Source: Blautia sp. An81 (GTDB taxonomy: Bacteria; Bacillota; Clostridia; Lachnospirales; Lachnospiraceae). Taken from it: a stretch of 64,000 bases of DNA. The stretch spans positions 1 to 64,000 of the forward strand of contig NZ_NFHH01000014.1 of the NCBI RefSeq assembly GCF_002161285.1. Direction: 5' to 3'. Of this stretch, positions 43,184 through 52,081 are shown piece after piece. Position 1 is the stretch's first letter, and the number at the start of each line of letters is the position of its first letter. The notes under the pieces are model-generated. The model did not search any database and was not told where the DNA came from. It was given only the letters and a program-made list of their open reading frames with translations. The translations under genes and the position numbers were made by a program.

Positions 43184-43944
43184 CAGCCAAACCTCCCTGT
43201 AATATATTCCTCAGTTTTCTTATTCTTCGGCATAGAGAAGATCTGCTCAGTCTCACCGTATTCAATAACTTCTCCAAGAAGGAAGAATGCGGTCTTGTCA
43301 GAAATTCTGGCTGCCTGCTGCATATTATGAGTAACCATGACAATAGTATAATTCTTCTTTAACTCTACTGCAAGTTCCTCGATCTTAGAAGTAGAAATCG
43401 GGTCAAGAGCGGAAGTAGGCTCGTCCATAAGAAGGACTTCCGGTTCTACGGCCAGAGCTCTGGCGATGCAGAGACGCTGCTGCTGTCCGCCGGACATTCC
43501 CAGAGCACTTAATTTCAGTCTGTCTTTTACTTCATCCCAGATGGCTGCGCCTCTTAAAGAACGCTCTACGATATCATCCAGTTTTACTTTAGAACGGATG
43601 CCGTGGGTTCTGGGTCCGTAAGCAATGTTGTCATAAATGCTCATTGGGAAAGGATTAGGCTTCTGGAATACCATACCTACTCTTTTTCTCAGAAGGTTTA
43701 CATTCATATTACCATAAATATCCTCTCCGTCCAGAAGAATCTGTCCGGTGATCTTGCATCCCTCTACCAGGTCGTTCATACGGTTCAGGGATTTCAGCAG
43801 TGTGGATTTACCACATCCGGAAGGACCGATAAATGCAGTAATCTCGTTAGGCTGAATCTCCAGGTTAATATTTTTTAAGGCCTTAAAGGCTCCGTTATCA
43901 TAATAAAGATCCAAGTTGGAAATCGAAAATTTACTCTTGCTCAT
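43183..43944 (-). CDS. pstB: Phosphate ABC transporter ATPase PstB
   Basis: A 253-residue ABC ATPase: Walker [18 protein letters not shown], signature [17 protein letters not shown], Walker [17 protein letters not shown], and the PstB-specific [20 protein letters not shown]. It energises phosphate import through PstC-PstA. Confidence 0.98.
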   Translation of the reverse strand: MSKSKFSISNLDLYYDNGAFKALKNINLEIQPNEITAFIGPSGCGKSTLLKSLNRMNDLVEGCKITGQILLDGEDIYGNMNVNLLRKRVGMVFQKPNPFPMSIYDNIAYGPRTHGIRSKVKLDDIVERSLRGAAIWDEVKDRLKLSALGMSGGQQQRLCIARALAVEPEVLLMDEPTSALDPISTSKIEELAVELKKNYTIVMVTHNMQQAARISDKTAFFLLGEVIEYGETEQIFSMPKNKKTEEYITGRFG

Positions 43945-43953
43945 GTTTCTTAA

Positions 43954-44832
43954 TTATCCTTTCTCTATCATTTTGGCCACTCTTCCGGATACCCAGTTGA
44001 TAAAGAGTACCACTATCAGAAGGACTACTGCTGTGGCATAGGCTGCATCAATATGAAGACCTTCACTTGCCAGGGTATACATGTGCACGGAAAGTGTTCT
44101 TGTAGAAGACATAACGCTCTTAGGCATTTCCGCAACGGTACCTGCCGTATACATAAGGGCTGCAGTCTCGCCCACGATACGTCCGATAGCCAGGATAACA
44201 CCGGAAAGGATTCCCGGTACAGCGGAAGGAAGGATCACTACGAAAATAGTTCTAAGTCTTCCGGCTCCCAGTCCAAAACTGGCTTCCCGATACATATCCG
44301 GTACTGCCAGCAGAGCTTCCTCTGTGGTCCTCATGATAACCGGAAGGACCATGATCGCCAGGGTAAAGGCGCCTGCCAACATAGAATAGCCCCACTTCAA
44401 TGCAGTTACAAAGAACAGCATACCGAAAAGTCCATATACGATAGAAGGAATACCTGTCAGGGTTTCAGCAGTCACACGGACAACGCTTACCAGTTTGTTG
44501 CCCTTTTTCGCATACTCTACCAGGTATACAGCTGCCAGGATTCCCAGAGGTCCTGCGATCACCAGAGACAGCAGGGTCATACCAACGGTATTGATAATCG
44601 AAGGCAGCATAGAAACATTGTCTGAATTATACTCCAGCTGGAATAAGCTGGGTTTCAGGTTCGGGATTCCCATAACCAGAATATATCCGATAATAAATAC
44701 TAAAGTCAAGAAAGTGATCAGTGCAGCAAGTCCCACCAGCACGGCAAGGATCAGAGAGCCGGGATTGCTGGAATAAGATTTGATACGCTGCTTTGTAGTC
44801 TGCACATTAATTGGTCTTATTGCCTCATCCAT
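43954..44832 (-). CDS. pstA: Phosphate ABC transporter permease PstA
   Basis: A 292-residue permease with about six helices and the BPD_transp_1 EAA loop (REASFGLGAGRLRTIFVVILPSAVPGI). The conserved Arg/Glu-type text GIPSIVYGLFGMLFF is shared with PstC. Its start overlaps the pstC stop by 8 bases. Confidence 0.96.
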   Translation of the reverse strand: MDEAIRPINVQTTKQRIKSYSSNPGSLILAVLVGLAALITFLTLVFIIGYILVMGIPNLKPSLFQLEYNSDNVSMLPSIINTVGMTLLSLVIAGPLGILAAVYLVEYAKKGNKLVSVVRVTAETLTGIPSIVYGLFGMLFFVTALKWGYSMLAGAFTLAIMVLPVIMRTTEEALLAVPDMYREASFGLGAGRLRTIFVVILPSAVPGILSGVILAIGRIVGETAALMYTAGTVAEMPKSVMSSTRTLSVHMYTLASEGLHIDAAYATAVVLLIVVLFINWVSGRVAKMIEKG

Positions 44833-45697
44833 TTGCGCTCCTCCTCTTCACCAGTGAGAATAACAGGTTAATGATCAGAATAAATACAAAGAGTACAACC
44901 GCTGTAGCGATCAGGGCCTCTCTGTGAAGGTCTGTGGCATATCCCATCTCCATAACGATATTAGAAGTCAGGGTACGGACGCCTTCAAAAATTCCCTTTG
45001 GCATACGTGGCTGGTTTCCGGCGATCATGATAACTGCCATGGTCTCGCCGATAGCTCTTCCGATTCCCAGAATGATCCCGGCCATGATACCTGATTTTGC
45101 TGCAGGTACGATGGTGCAGAACACACTTCTCTCATGGGTGGCCCCCAGAGCCAGAGAACCTTCATAATAGCTGTCTGGCACCGCACGGATAGAAGATTCG
45201 CCCACGCTGATGATAGTAGGAAGGATCATGATCCCCAGCATTACGGAAGCTGTAAACATGCTGGATCCGTTTCCTCCGAATCCCAGAGTCTGTCCGAAGA
45301 AATTCCGGACAAAAGGTACCAGCACCACCATACCAAAGAAACCATATACAACTGAAGGAATACCTGCCAGCAGGTCAACTGCAGGCTTCATAAATCTGTA
45401 AATAGATTTTGGACAGAATCTTGCCATAAAAATAGCCGTCAGAAGTCCGATAGGAACACCGATGACGATGGCTCCTGCCGTTACATAAATACTTCCCAGA
45501 ATAAAGGGAAGGATTCCATACAGATCATTTCCCGGTTTCCATGTCTCCCCCAGCAGAAAATTAAAAACTCCTATTTTGCCAATGGCAGGTACGCCATTGG
45601 CAAATAGGAATGCACAAATCAAAATTACTGCCAGGATGGAAGCGCATGCACATACCAGAAACACATATTTCATAACTGTTTCTTTAACGTCTTTCAT
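44825..45697 (-). CDS. pstC: Phosphate ABC transporter permease PstC
   Basis: A 290-residue permease with six helices, LLAGIPSVVYGFFGMVVLVPFVR and the EAA loop EGSLALGATHERSVFCTIVPAAKSGI. It pairs with PstA to form the phosphate channel. It follows pstS by 37 bases. Confidence 0.96.
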   Translation of the reverse strand: MKDVKETVMKYVFLVCACASILAVILICAFLFANGVPAIGKIGVFNFLLGETWKPGNDLYGILPFILGSIYVTAGAIVIGVPIGLLTAIFMARFCPKSIYRFMKPAVDLLAGIPSVVYGFFGMVVLVPFVRNFFGQTLGFGGNGSSMFTASVMLGIMILPTIISVGESSIRAVPDSYYEGSLALGATHERSVFCTIVPAAKSGIMAGIILGIGRAIGETMAVIMIAGNQPRMPKGIFEGVRTLTSNIVMEMGYATDLHREALIATAVVLFVFILIINLLFSLVKRRSANG

Positions 45698-45734
45698 TGT
45701 ACTTTGCTCCTACTCCTCTTTTTTCAGATTACGA

Positions 45735-46679
45735 TTACTGAAGATCTTCCCAGTTTGTAACCTCACCCGTATAAATCTGTTTTACCTGGTCAGATGTAAT
45801 ATCTGTCATGCTGTTTTCATTGTTTACGATAATTGCGATACCGTCAATAGCGATCTGAGTTCCTGTAACGCCTTCAGATGTCTCTGTATCTTTCAGTTCT
45901 CTGGAAGCCATACCGATATCACAGATACCGCTGATAGTAGATTCTACACCAGTTGTAGAATCGCTTGTCTGGATCTCGATAGAAGCGTTTGGATTTACAG
46001 CTTCATATCCTTCTTTCAGTTTTTCCATTACAGGAGATACAGAAGAGGATCCTGCAACTACTACGCTGCCTTCCGGTGATGTTCCTGCATAAGCTTCTGC
46101 CGCATCATCTACAGGAATATAATCTTCTCCTACAATAGCCTGTCCGTCAGAGCTGAGGATATAATCAACAAAATCCTGAGCCACATCGCTGAGACTGTCA
46201 CCTGTTACAATATTGAAAGGACGGGATACTTTGTATGTACCGTTCTTTACATTCTCAGCAGATGCTTCAGCTCCATCTACTTTCAGAGCTTTTACGCTGT
46301 CATCTAAGGAACCAAGGGAAATATAGCCGATAGCCTGAGGATCCTGAGCAACGCCTGTCATCATAACGGCGGTGCTGTTTGTTACCTGGGCGTCTACGGT
46401 AGTGTTATCTACTTTTTCCCCATCAGCATTCTCTTCCTCTACACCGAACAGTTCTACAAAAGCTCCTCTTGTACCGGAACCTTCCTCACGGGAAAGTACG
46501 GAAATTGTTCCGCTTGGTGCGGAAGCATCTGAACTGCTGCTGTCTGAGCTGCTGTCGGAAGATGCGCTGTCTTCTGTTGCTGTGCTGTCGGAACTGCTGC
46601 CTGAATCGTTTGAACCGCAGGCTGCCATGCTGAATACCATTGCTCCCATTAATACTGCTGCTAATACTTTCTTCTTCAT
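45735..46679 (-). CDS. pstS: Phosphate-binding lipoprotein PstS, apparently circularly permuted
   Basis: A 314-residue lipoprotein: lipobox SMAACGS (Cys21), a Ser/Asp-rich linker (22-56), then the binding domain. In ordinary PstS the order is GSSSVSP-type loop, MASREL, YTGEVTNW, then SREEGSGTR, then AIGYISLG. Here the order is SREEGSGTRGAF (63-74), AIGYISLG (116-123), and only then GSSSVSP (210-216), DIGMASREL (254-262) and YTGEVTNW (303-310) at the extreme C-terminus. All phosphate-binding segments are present, so the protein should still bind. It delivers phosphate to PstC-PstA outside the membrane. GGAGCGAGTATAATA precedes the ATG. Confidence 0.93.
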   Translation of the reverse strand: MKKKVLAAVLMGAMVFSMAACGSNDSGSSSDSTATEDSASSDSSSDSSSSDASAPSGTISVLSREEGSGTRGAFVELFGVEEENADGEKVDNTTVDAQVTNSTAVMMTGVAQDPQAIGYISLGSLDDSVKALKVDGAEASAENVKNGTYKVSRPFNIVTGDSLSDVAQDFVDYILSSDGQAIVGEDYIPVDDAAEAYAGTSPEGSVVVAGSSSVSPVMEKLKEGYEAVNPNASIEIQTSDSTTGVESTISGICDIGMASRELKDTETSEGVTGTQIAIDGIAIIVNNENSMTDITSDQVKQIYTGEVTNWEDLQ

Positions 46680-46786
46680 TATTATACTCGCTCCTTGTGT
46701 TTGCTTTTTGCTTTCTTGATTTATTTTTGACAGGATTAAATATAAAGAAGTTTTGTAAAATCACCAATCTTCTTTCTGTTAAATGT

Positions 46787-46850
46787 ATGTAAAATCCATA
46801 TTTTACATTTCACATTAGGGATTTTACATTCCTCATCACAAACTTAACAT
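46787..46850. promoter_or_regulatory. Pho-box-like repeat array upstream of pstS
   Basis: TTTACAT at 46802 and 46823 and TTAACAT at 46844 recur at exactly 21-base steps (two helical turns), and a perfect 9-base inverted repeat, ATGTAAAAT CCAT ATTTTACAT (46787-46808), overlaps the first. TT(A/T)ACA repeats are the Bacillus-type PhoP target; here the spacing is wider. A TATATT-like -10 lies nearer the gene (about 46737-46742, minus strand). Confidence 0.6.
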
Positions 46851-46894
46851 TTCCCGTTCTTTCCTAAATTATGTACTATTTAGAGTATCAGCAT

Positions 46895-46936
46895 ACTCGC
46901 TTCAGAAGTAAAAAGTAAAAAGCACAGCGAGTTTTT
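46895..46936. terminator. Hairpin after the AraC gene
   Basis: ACTCGCT (46895-46901) pairs with AGCGAGT (46926-46932), followed on the plus strand by TTTTT. The T run is on the plus side, so it would act mainly on plus-strand transcripts. Confidence 0.35.
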
Positions 46937-46938
46937 CA

Positions 46939-47844
46939 TTATATTGTTTTTCTATACTGAGCTGGAGAAACACCATACATTTCCCGAAACTTCTTTCCGA
47001 AATAACTTGGATGATTAAATCCACTGCTAATACAAATTTCCGTAATGCTGCTGTCTGTATTCCGCAATTTATGGGCTGCCTGCTGGAGCCGGTAAAAGGT
47101 CAGATATTCCATAGGCGACTGACCTGTTATCTTTTGAAAGCACCGGAAACATTCTGTCCGGCTGATATTTACTTCCCGTGCAATATCTTCTATAGTAATG
47201 GAATCGGCATATCGGCTTTTCATGTATTCCAGTATCTCTTTCACCCTTTTCTCCTGCTTTGTGTTTCCAGGTTCTTCTATATAAATACCATTTTCCGGTC
47301 TCTCTCTTTCTGCCAGCAGTGTCCAGGCATAGCTCAGTTCATTTCTCACCTGCATTTCCCTTGTCCATCTATTCTCTTTACAATAATCATATATCCTCTC
47401 TAAACATTCCAGTATCTCTCTTTGCCAGGGGATATCCCTTTTCAGCAGGCATCCTTTAAAATCCGAATTGCCTGTAACTGGCTCTACATATTTCCGATAC
47501 AGCAGTCCCATATGGTCTCCTGAGATGAATTCCGGCAAAAACACAAAGGAAACGGACTGTCCTTTATAGTTTCCCATATGTATTCCCGCCATGTGAAGAG
47601 AGCCGCTGTTAATAAAGAGCCCTTCCCCTTTCTTAATCTCAAACTGCTCTCCATTTACACCGCACTGAACTCTGTCTTCCAGAACCAGCACCAGCTCTGC
47701 TTCTGAATGCCAGTGCCATCCTTCTCCTTCTACATTTTTTACTCCATTTAAATATCCCTGAAAGGGAAAGGCTTTCGTTCCATGGACCTGGATTTCCCGC
47801 ATAGAATCGTTTACAGAAAGCCGGTTTGGTTTAGTCAGCAGCAT
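46939..47844 (-). CDS. AraC-family regulator with cupin sensor domain
   Basis: A 301-residue regulator. N-terminal cupin domain (about 25-110, WHWHSEAELVLVLEDRVQCGVNGEQ and KKGEGLFINSGSLH) and C-terminal double helix-turn-helix (IEDIAREVNISRTECFRCFQKITGQSPMEYL and the closing ISSGFNHPSYFGKKFREMYGVSPAQYR). A ligand is unknown. GGAGGAGAGAAAG precedes the ATG. It is divergent from the YczE-like gene, which it may control. Confidence 0.93.
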   Translation of the reverse strand: MLLTKPNRLSVNDSMREIQVHGTKAFPFQGYLNGVKNVEGEGWHWHSEAELVLVLEDRVQCGVNGEQFEIKKGEGLFINSGSLHMAGIHMGNYKGQSVSFVFLPEFISGDHMGLLYRKYVEPVTGNSDFKGCLLKRDIPWQREILECLERIYDYCKENRWTREMQVRNELSYAWTLLAERERPENGIYIEEPGNTKQEKRVKEILEYMKSRYADSITIEDIAREVNISRTECFRCFQKITGQSPMEYLTFYRLQQAAHKLRNTDSSITEICISSGFNHPSYFGKKFREMYGVSPAQYRKTI

Positions 47845-47991
47845 CTTTCTCTCCTCCTTTGGGACTATTCTTATATTTTCTGAAAGAATAATGATAGTTT
47901 TTTTGGTTTTTTTTCTTTAATCTATTTTAGCACAGAAAATAAAAACATAGAAATCTGTGCAGCAAATAAATTTATTTTGAGGGATGTTATT

Positions 47992-48678
47992 ATGTCAGCG
48001 AAATCAAAATCCGACAGATTAAGGCGAATTGTCATGACTGTAGCAGGGGTAAGCGCCAGCGGCATTGCAGTAGGCTTTTTTAATTATTCGGCCTTCGGCA
48101 TGGATCCTTTTCAGGTGCTGGCTCATGGACTGTGGAATCTTACTCCTCTGAGTTATGGTACTTTTTATACCATTTTCAGCCTTATTCTTTTTATCTTCGT
48201 ATTCATGGCAGACAGAAAAAAGATTGGCCTTGGAACTGTTATCAATATGTTCCTGCTGGGATATATCACAGAATTTTTCTCCTGGCTTTTGGCCCGGCTT
48301 TTCCCTGATGGCGGCTTATTCCTCCGGCTGATCATGCTGATCATTGGCATTACGATTATGTGTCTGGCGGCTGCACTGTATTTTACCGCCAATATGGGCG
48401 TATCTGTTTATGACGCTGTAGCCCTATGCCTTTCTGAACGCACACCTATTAAATTCCAGTTCTGCCGTATGGGCAGTGATGTTATCTGTGTTGCCGTTGG
48501 TTTCTTCTTCGGCGCTCAGGTAGGCCTGGGAACCATTATCACCATGTTTTTCACGGGACCTCTTATTCATATTTTCCAGGAGACACTGGCAATCCCCCTT
48601 ATCCGGGGACGTAATCCTGTGGCTTACAGTATACGGAAGCTGTATCTCAGTGTTAAAAAGGCTCTGAAGAAAAGATAA
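47992..48678 (+). CDS. YczE/YitT-like integral membrane protein
   Basis: A 228-residue protein with about five membrane helices. GVSASGIAVGFFNYSAFGMDPFQVLAHGL near the start and FTANMGVSVYDAVALCLSER match the YczE/YyaS/YitT membrane protein group, whose function is not established. ATG 47992 has TTTGAGGGATGTTATT before it; an in-frame TTG at 47977 overlaps that site. A hydrophilic Lys-rich C-terminus ends the protein. Confidence 0.8.
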   Translation: MSAKSKSDRLRRIVMTVAGVSASGIAVGFFNYSAFGMDPFQVLAHGLWNLTPLSYGTFYTIFSLILFIFVFMADRKKIGLGTVINMFLLGYITEFFSWLLARLFPDGGLFLRLIMLIIGITIMCLAAALYFTANMGVSVYDAVALCLSERTPIKFQFCRMGSDVICVAVGFFFGAQVGLGTIITMFFTGPLIHIFQETLAIPLIRGRNPVAYSIRKLYLSVKKALKKR

Positions 48679-48747
48679 CTAAAATATCGTACACTAAAAA
48701 GCGAAACCGATCCGCAAAATCTGCCGCCAGCCTGGTTCGGTACAAAA

Positions 48748-48790
48748 ACAGCCATGGAGCGTTATCTGTCTGCTCCATGGCTGTTCACTT
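48748..48790. terminator. Bidirectional terminator
   Basis: A perfect 13-base stem, ACAGCCATGGAGC (48748-48760) with GCTCCATGGCTGT (48772-48784), A-rich before and T-rich after; between convergent genes. Confidence 0.88.
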
Positions 48791-48844
48791 TTTTCATTGG
48801 CAAGCCCGGTAAGAAACCTCGTATAAGTCCTGCCTTTTTGTCTC

Positions 48845-50464
48845 TCAGTACAGAGGAATATAGGCAAAATACTTCAAAGTATTTCCCTTTGCGCAGGTTC
48901 CTGCCTCTTCGTACCAGTTGTACTCTATTTTTTCCCTACCATCTCCCCAGATTTCCGGGCAGTCTGTATACTCCCAGTCCAGGGGAATATAATGAGCTTC
49001 CTGTTCAGAGGCCTCCAGCATAATCTGATGAAGCTCTTCCTTCTCTTCTTCACTGAGCAGACCCGGCTTAGCCGATACAAACAAAGGCGTGCCAGATTTG
49101 GCCACAGCCTCTGCCCACTGGCGATTCAGGCTCCATGGAATATTTCCCATAATTCCCACGCAGTCTGCATCGATTTCATAGAAAGCTCCGTGCTGGGGCA
49201 GACAGAAGGCAAGGGTATTCACACCCATAACCCGGGTTCTCTCCCAGGTAATACCGCTGGTATCGTCTCCGCTCCTCTGCATATGCATCAGACCGGCTCC
49301 CAGATGACCTATGGTATTGCAGCCTAAGATCAGTGTATCATATTTAGCTGCTGTCTCATAAATTTTTCCATACAGCAGTTTCACCACTTCCGCACTGGTC
49401 ATTCCCTTATCATAAAAGCTCCATCCATCCTGGGTGGGATATGGGTTCATCTCAAATCCCCATCTTCCGAAAATGTCATAGGTGGAAAAATCATGCTTAA
49501 TCAGGGTATAGCCCCATTTGCAGATGTTTTCTACATCTTCCTGGATATAGGCCAATGCCTCCGGATGGGAGGGGTCCAGGCATCCATTATGAGATATTCT
49601 CCATTTTTCAGGGATTTTCTCATCTTCGTTCAGCAGCAGCCGTACCCAGATACCTGCCCTGGCTCCCTTTTCCTTTATCTTCTCTGCCAGCCCGGCCATA
49701 TCCGGGAATTTTTCATTTCCCTTTCTCCAGGGGCCTCCATTATACTCATTCAGGCGATGATGCTCCTGCCAACAGTCGTCAATTACCATGTATGGAGGAT
49801 TTTTTGCCCCTTTTGTCAGCTCCATAAGATATTCTGTATCCTGAAGGATTTCTTTCTCTGAGCTGTCCCCATAGGCATAATACCAGTTATTGCTTCCATA
49901 TACAGGATAGGGCGGCAGGATAGGGTCCGTACACATCTCTCTGCAAAAAGCCTGGGCTGCCTGGAAAGAAGTACAGTCCTCTGCCTCCATACAGATAATT
50001 TCTGCTGCCTCCAGTTTTCTTCCATTTAATTCTACGCCACTTCCCCCGCATCTGGTATCCAGAACCAGGGTGATGCCTCTGGTATCTGCCTGCCAGAAAC
50101 ACATAGCTGAGGGTCTTACCTTTACCCCATACCCTCTGGTTTTTCCCTGACAGGAGGCAAGGAAATACCAGGGCATAAAAGCTCTTCCGCTTATTCCTTT
50201 CCACTGAGCGTCTCCAAAAGTCCTTTCCCAGCTGCTTCCCAGAAGTCGGGAGCTTTTGTCAAGAGGAGAGTTCCATCGAAGTTTCAGGCTTCTGACCCTG
50301 GAAGTTTCAGCGGTGACGGCAATGCTCATCGCCTCCCCCTCCTCTTTAATCTCTACCGACACATCCCATGCAGAGAGATTTTCTCCTTTCAGGATTTCCT
50401 GCCATTCTTCTGTCTCAATAGTGACATAATCAGGAAATCCCAGCTTAAAAATTGTTTTTTGCAT
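48845..50464 (-). CDS. GH36-like glycoside hydrolase (probable alpha-galactosidase clade)
   Basis: A 539-residue cytoplasmic enzyme. The central barrel has NNWYYAYG, PYMVIDDCWQ, GARAGIWVRLL, YTLIKHDFSTYD with the likely nucleophile Asp (about 326) and MQRSGDDTSGITW with the likely acid/base Asp (about 400), the melibiase-clade arrangement of GH27/GH36/GH31-like enzymes. The KHD in place of the KWD of classical GH36 marks a divergent subgroup. ATG 50464 follows AAAAGGAGAATGTT; an ATG at 50503 lies inside the permease gene. It is the last gene of an ABC-2 exporter operon. Substrate is inferred only. Confidence 0.8.
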   Translation of the reverse strand: MQKTIFKLGFPDYVTIETEEWQEILKGENLSAWDVSVEIKEEGEAMSIAVTAETSRVRSLKLRWNSPLDKSSRLLGSSWERTFGDAQWKGISGRAFMPWYFLASCQGKTRGYGVKVRPSAMCFWQADTRGITLVLDTRCGGSGVELNGRKLEAAEIICMEAEDCTSFQAAQAFCREMCTDPILPPYPVYGSNNWYYAYGDSSEKEILQDTEYLMELTKGAKNPPYMVIDDCWQEHHRLNEYNGGPWRKGNEKFPDMAGLAEKIKEKGARAGIWVRLLLNEDEKIPEKWRISHNGCLDPSHPEALAYIQEDVENICKWGYTLIKHDFSTYDIFGRWGFEMNPYPTQDGWSFYDKGMTSAEVVKLLYGKIYETAAKYDTLILGCNTIGHLGAGLMHMQRSGDDTSGITWERTRVMGVNTLAFCLPQHGAFYEIDADCVGIMGNIPWSLNRQWAEAVAKSGTPLFVSAKPGLLSEEEKEELHQIMLEASEQEAHYIPLDWEYTDCPEIWGDGREKIEYNWYEEAGTCAKGNTLKYFAYIPLY

Positions 50465-50483
50465 AACATTCTCCTTTTCCCTT

Positions 50484-51287
50484 CTAATTTCCATTACTTT
50501 CATATCTTCTCAGTCCCCGCCGCAGCACCTGCCCGGCTATAAAGAGCATGATTCCGCAGACAGCCGGGATCATAAGATTCTGCCAGAGGCAGCCGCTCTT
50601 ACCCAGCAGATAGCTGGCCGGGAAATAGCTGATAAAGGCATAGGGTATGATGTAGGCAAATACCATATTTAAAACTGCCGGATAAATAGTCAGCGGGTAC
50701 TTCGCCATTTCCCCTATGGTCAGGGTAAAATAGTTCAATGAATTTTTAATCCCCCCAAGCCAGAAAGAAGTGCAGCTGGCGATCCAGATCATACAGAACC
50801 GTATGATACAGGCGATAACCAGTGTGATAACAAAATAAAGAACCTTCACAGCCCTCCAGTTTATCCTGCAATGGGAAAATCCCAGAAAAAATATCACGCT
50901 GGCAAGGAACATTTTATTCAGGCCGTCAAAGTCAATCTTCGCAGTGATCAGCTGCAGGCCCACAGGCAGGGGCCGGACCAGGAAGCGGTCAATTTCCGCT
51001 TTATTCAACATCTGCGTAATCTTCCATGCTCCCTGAAAAAAGAAATTAACACTTCCCTCTGAGAATAAAAGATAACCGTACAGGATCAGAATCTCCCACA
51101 TATTCCAGCCGCCGACAGAAGGAATATTACTATAGATAATGCCGATCACAGACAAATTGCAGGCCTGAGATAAGGTTGTAAAAAACAGCATCATGAAAAA
51201 ATCCGCCCGGTACTGTTCCAGGGATTTTATATTCTGTAATTGTATTTTCCAGTAAATAACAAAATAGCGTTTCCATCTTTTTATCAT
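50484..51287 (-). CDS. ABC-2 type exporter permease (second of two)
   Basis: A 267-residue membrane protein with six helices, of the ABC-2 group also known as DUF990/ABC-2_3-like. Text such as AEIDRFLVRPLPVGLQ near residue 95 is the conserved cytoplasmic loop of this group. It lies 3 bases after the other permease gene and 20 bases before the glycosidase. With its partner and the ATPase it forms an exporter of unknown cargo. Confidence 0.85.
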   Translation of the reverse strand: MIKRWKRYFVIYWKIQLQNIKSLEQYRADFFMMLFFTTLSQACNLSVIGIIYSNIPSVGGWNMWEILILYGYLLFSEGSVNFFFQGAWKITQMLNKAEIDRFLVRPLPVGLQLITAKIDFDGLNKMFLASVIFFLGFSHCRINWRAVKVLYFVITLVIACIIRFCMIWIASCTSFWLGGIKNSLNYFTLTIGEMAKYPLTIYPAVLNMVFAYIIPYAFISYFPASYLLGKSGCLWQNLMIPAVCGIMLFIAGQVLRRGLRRYESNGN

Positions 51288-51289
51288 TT

Positions 51290-52081
51290 CTATCCCCCAT
51301 ATACAGATATCACCGATGAAGCCTTTTTCCAGAAAATACTGCCTGCCAAAAACAACAGCACATTCCAGAGAATCTGAAAAAACAGAGCTTCAAAACATTC
51401 TCTCATTGGAAAAGTTCCTATAAAAATACTGCATGGAACATAGACGATCCCCGAAAAAGGCAAGCGGTCAATCACCGTTCTTATAAAGTCCGGAAACATT
51501 GCAAGAGGGATCAGGGCACCGGAGAAAAAATTCGTCAGGATCTCTCTTCCCTTTAATACTCCATAGGCATTATCTGTATAAAAGCATATCAGCGAGAAAA
51601 AATACTGGATTTGCAGTTTAATTCCCTGGCCCAGCACTAAAGATATCAGAAAAAGCAGTAGCCTGATCGGAGTTATGCCTGCGGCGCCATTTACAGCCAG
51701 ATAAACCGCCCCTACCAAAACCAGGGTAAAGAAAAATTCTATCAGTGCAGTTCCCGCCGCCCGGCAAAACACAATCGAACGGTAACTGACAGGCTTCAAA
51801 AGATCCAATACCATATCGCCGCTTATGATTTTATCTGCGGCCTGCATCTCAAATCCGAAGGAGAGGGCGCTGTTGCACAAAAAAGAGACAAATACATATT
51901 TTCTCATCATCTCCCAGGTATAGCCGCTAACCACCGGCTGATAGGCAAAAATGCTCTTCCATACAAAAAACAGAACCGCAACCTGAATGAAGTTCGCTAA
52001 CATGCTGGTCAGAAAATTGCTTCTGTACATGATGCCTTCCGACATTCCACATTTCATTAATGTAAAATATTTTTTCATCAA
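51290..52081 (-). CDS. ABC-2 type exporter permease (first of two)
   Basis: A 263-residue six-helix membrane protein of the same ABC-2 group. SGDMVLDLLKPVSYRSIVF at about residue 85 is the loop equivalent to that of the partner permease, and GFEMQAADKII precedes it. Its ATG overlaps the ATPase stop by 4 bases (ATGA), so the genes are translationally coupled. Confidence 0.85.
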   Translation of the reverse strand: MMKKYFTLMKCGMSEGIMYRSNFLTSMLANFIQVAVLFFVWKSIFAYQPVVSGYTWEMMRKYVFVSFLCNSALSFGFEMQAADKIISGDMVLDLLKPVSYRSIVFCRAAGTALIEFFFTLVLVGAVYLAVNGAAGITPIRLLLFLISLVLGQGIKLQIQYFFSLICFYTDNAYGVLKGREILTNFFSGALIPLAMFPDFIRTVIDRLPFSGIVYVPCSIFIGTFPMRECFEALFFQILWNVLLFLAGSIFWKKASSVISVYGG

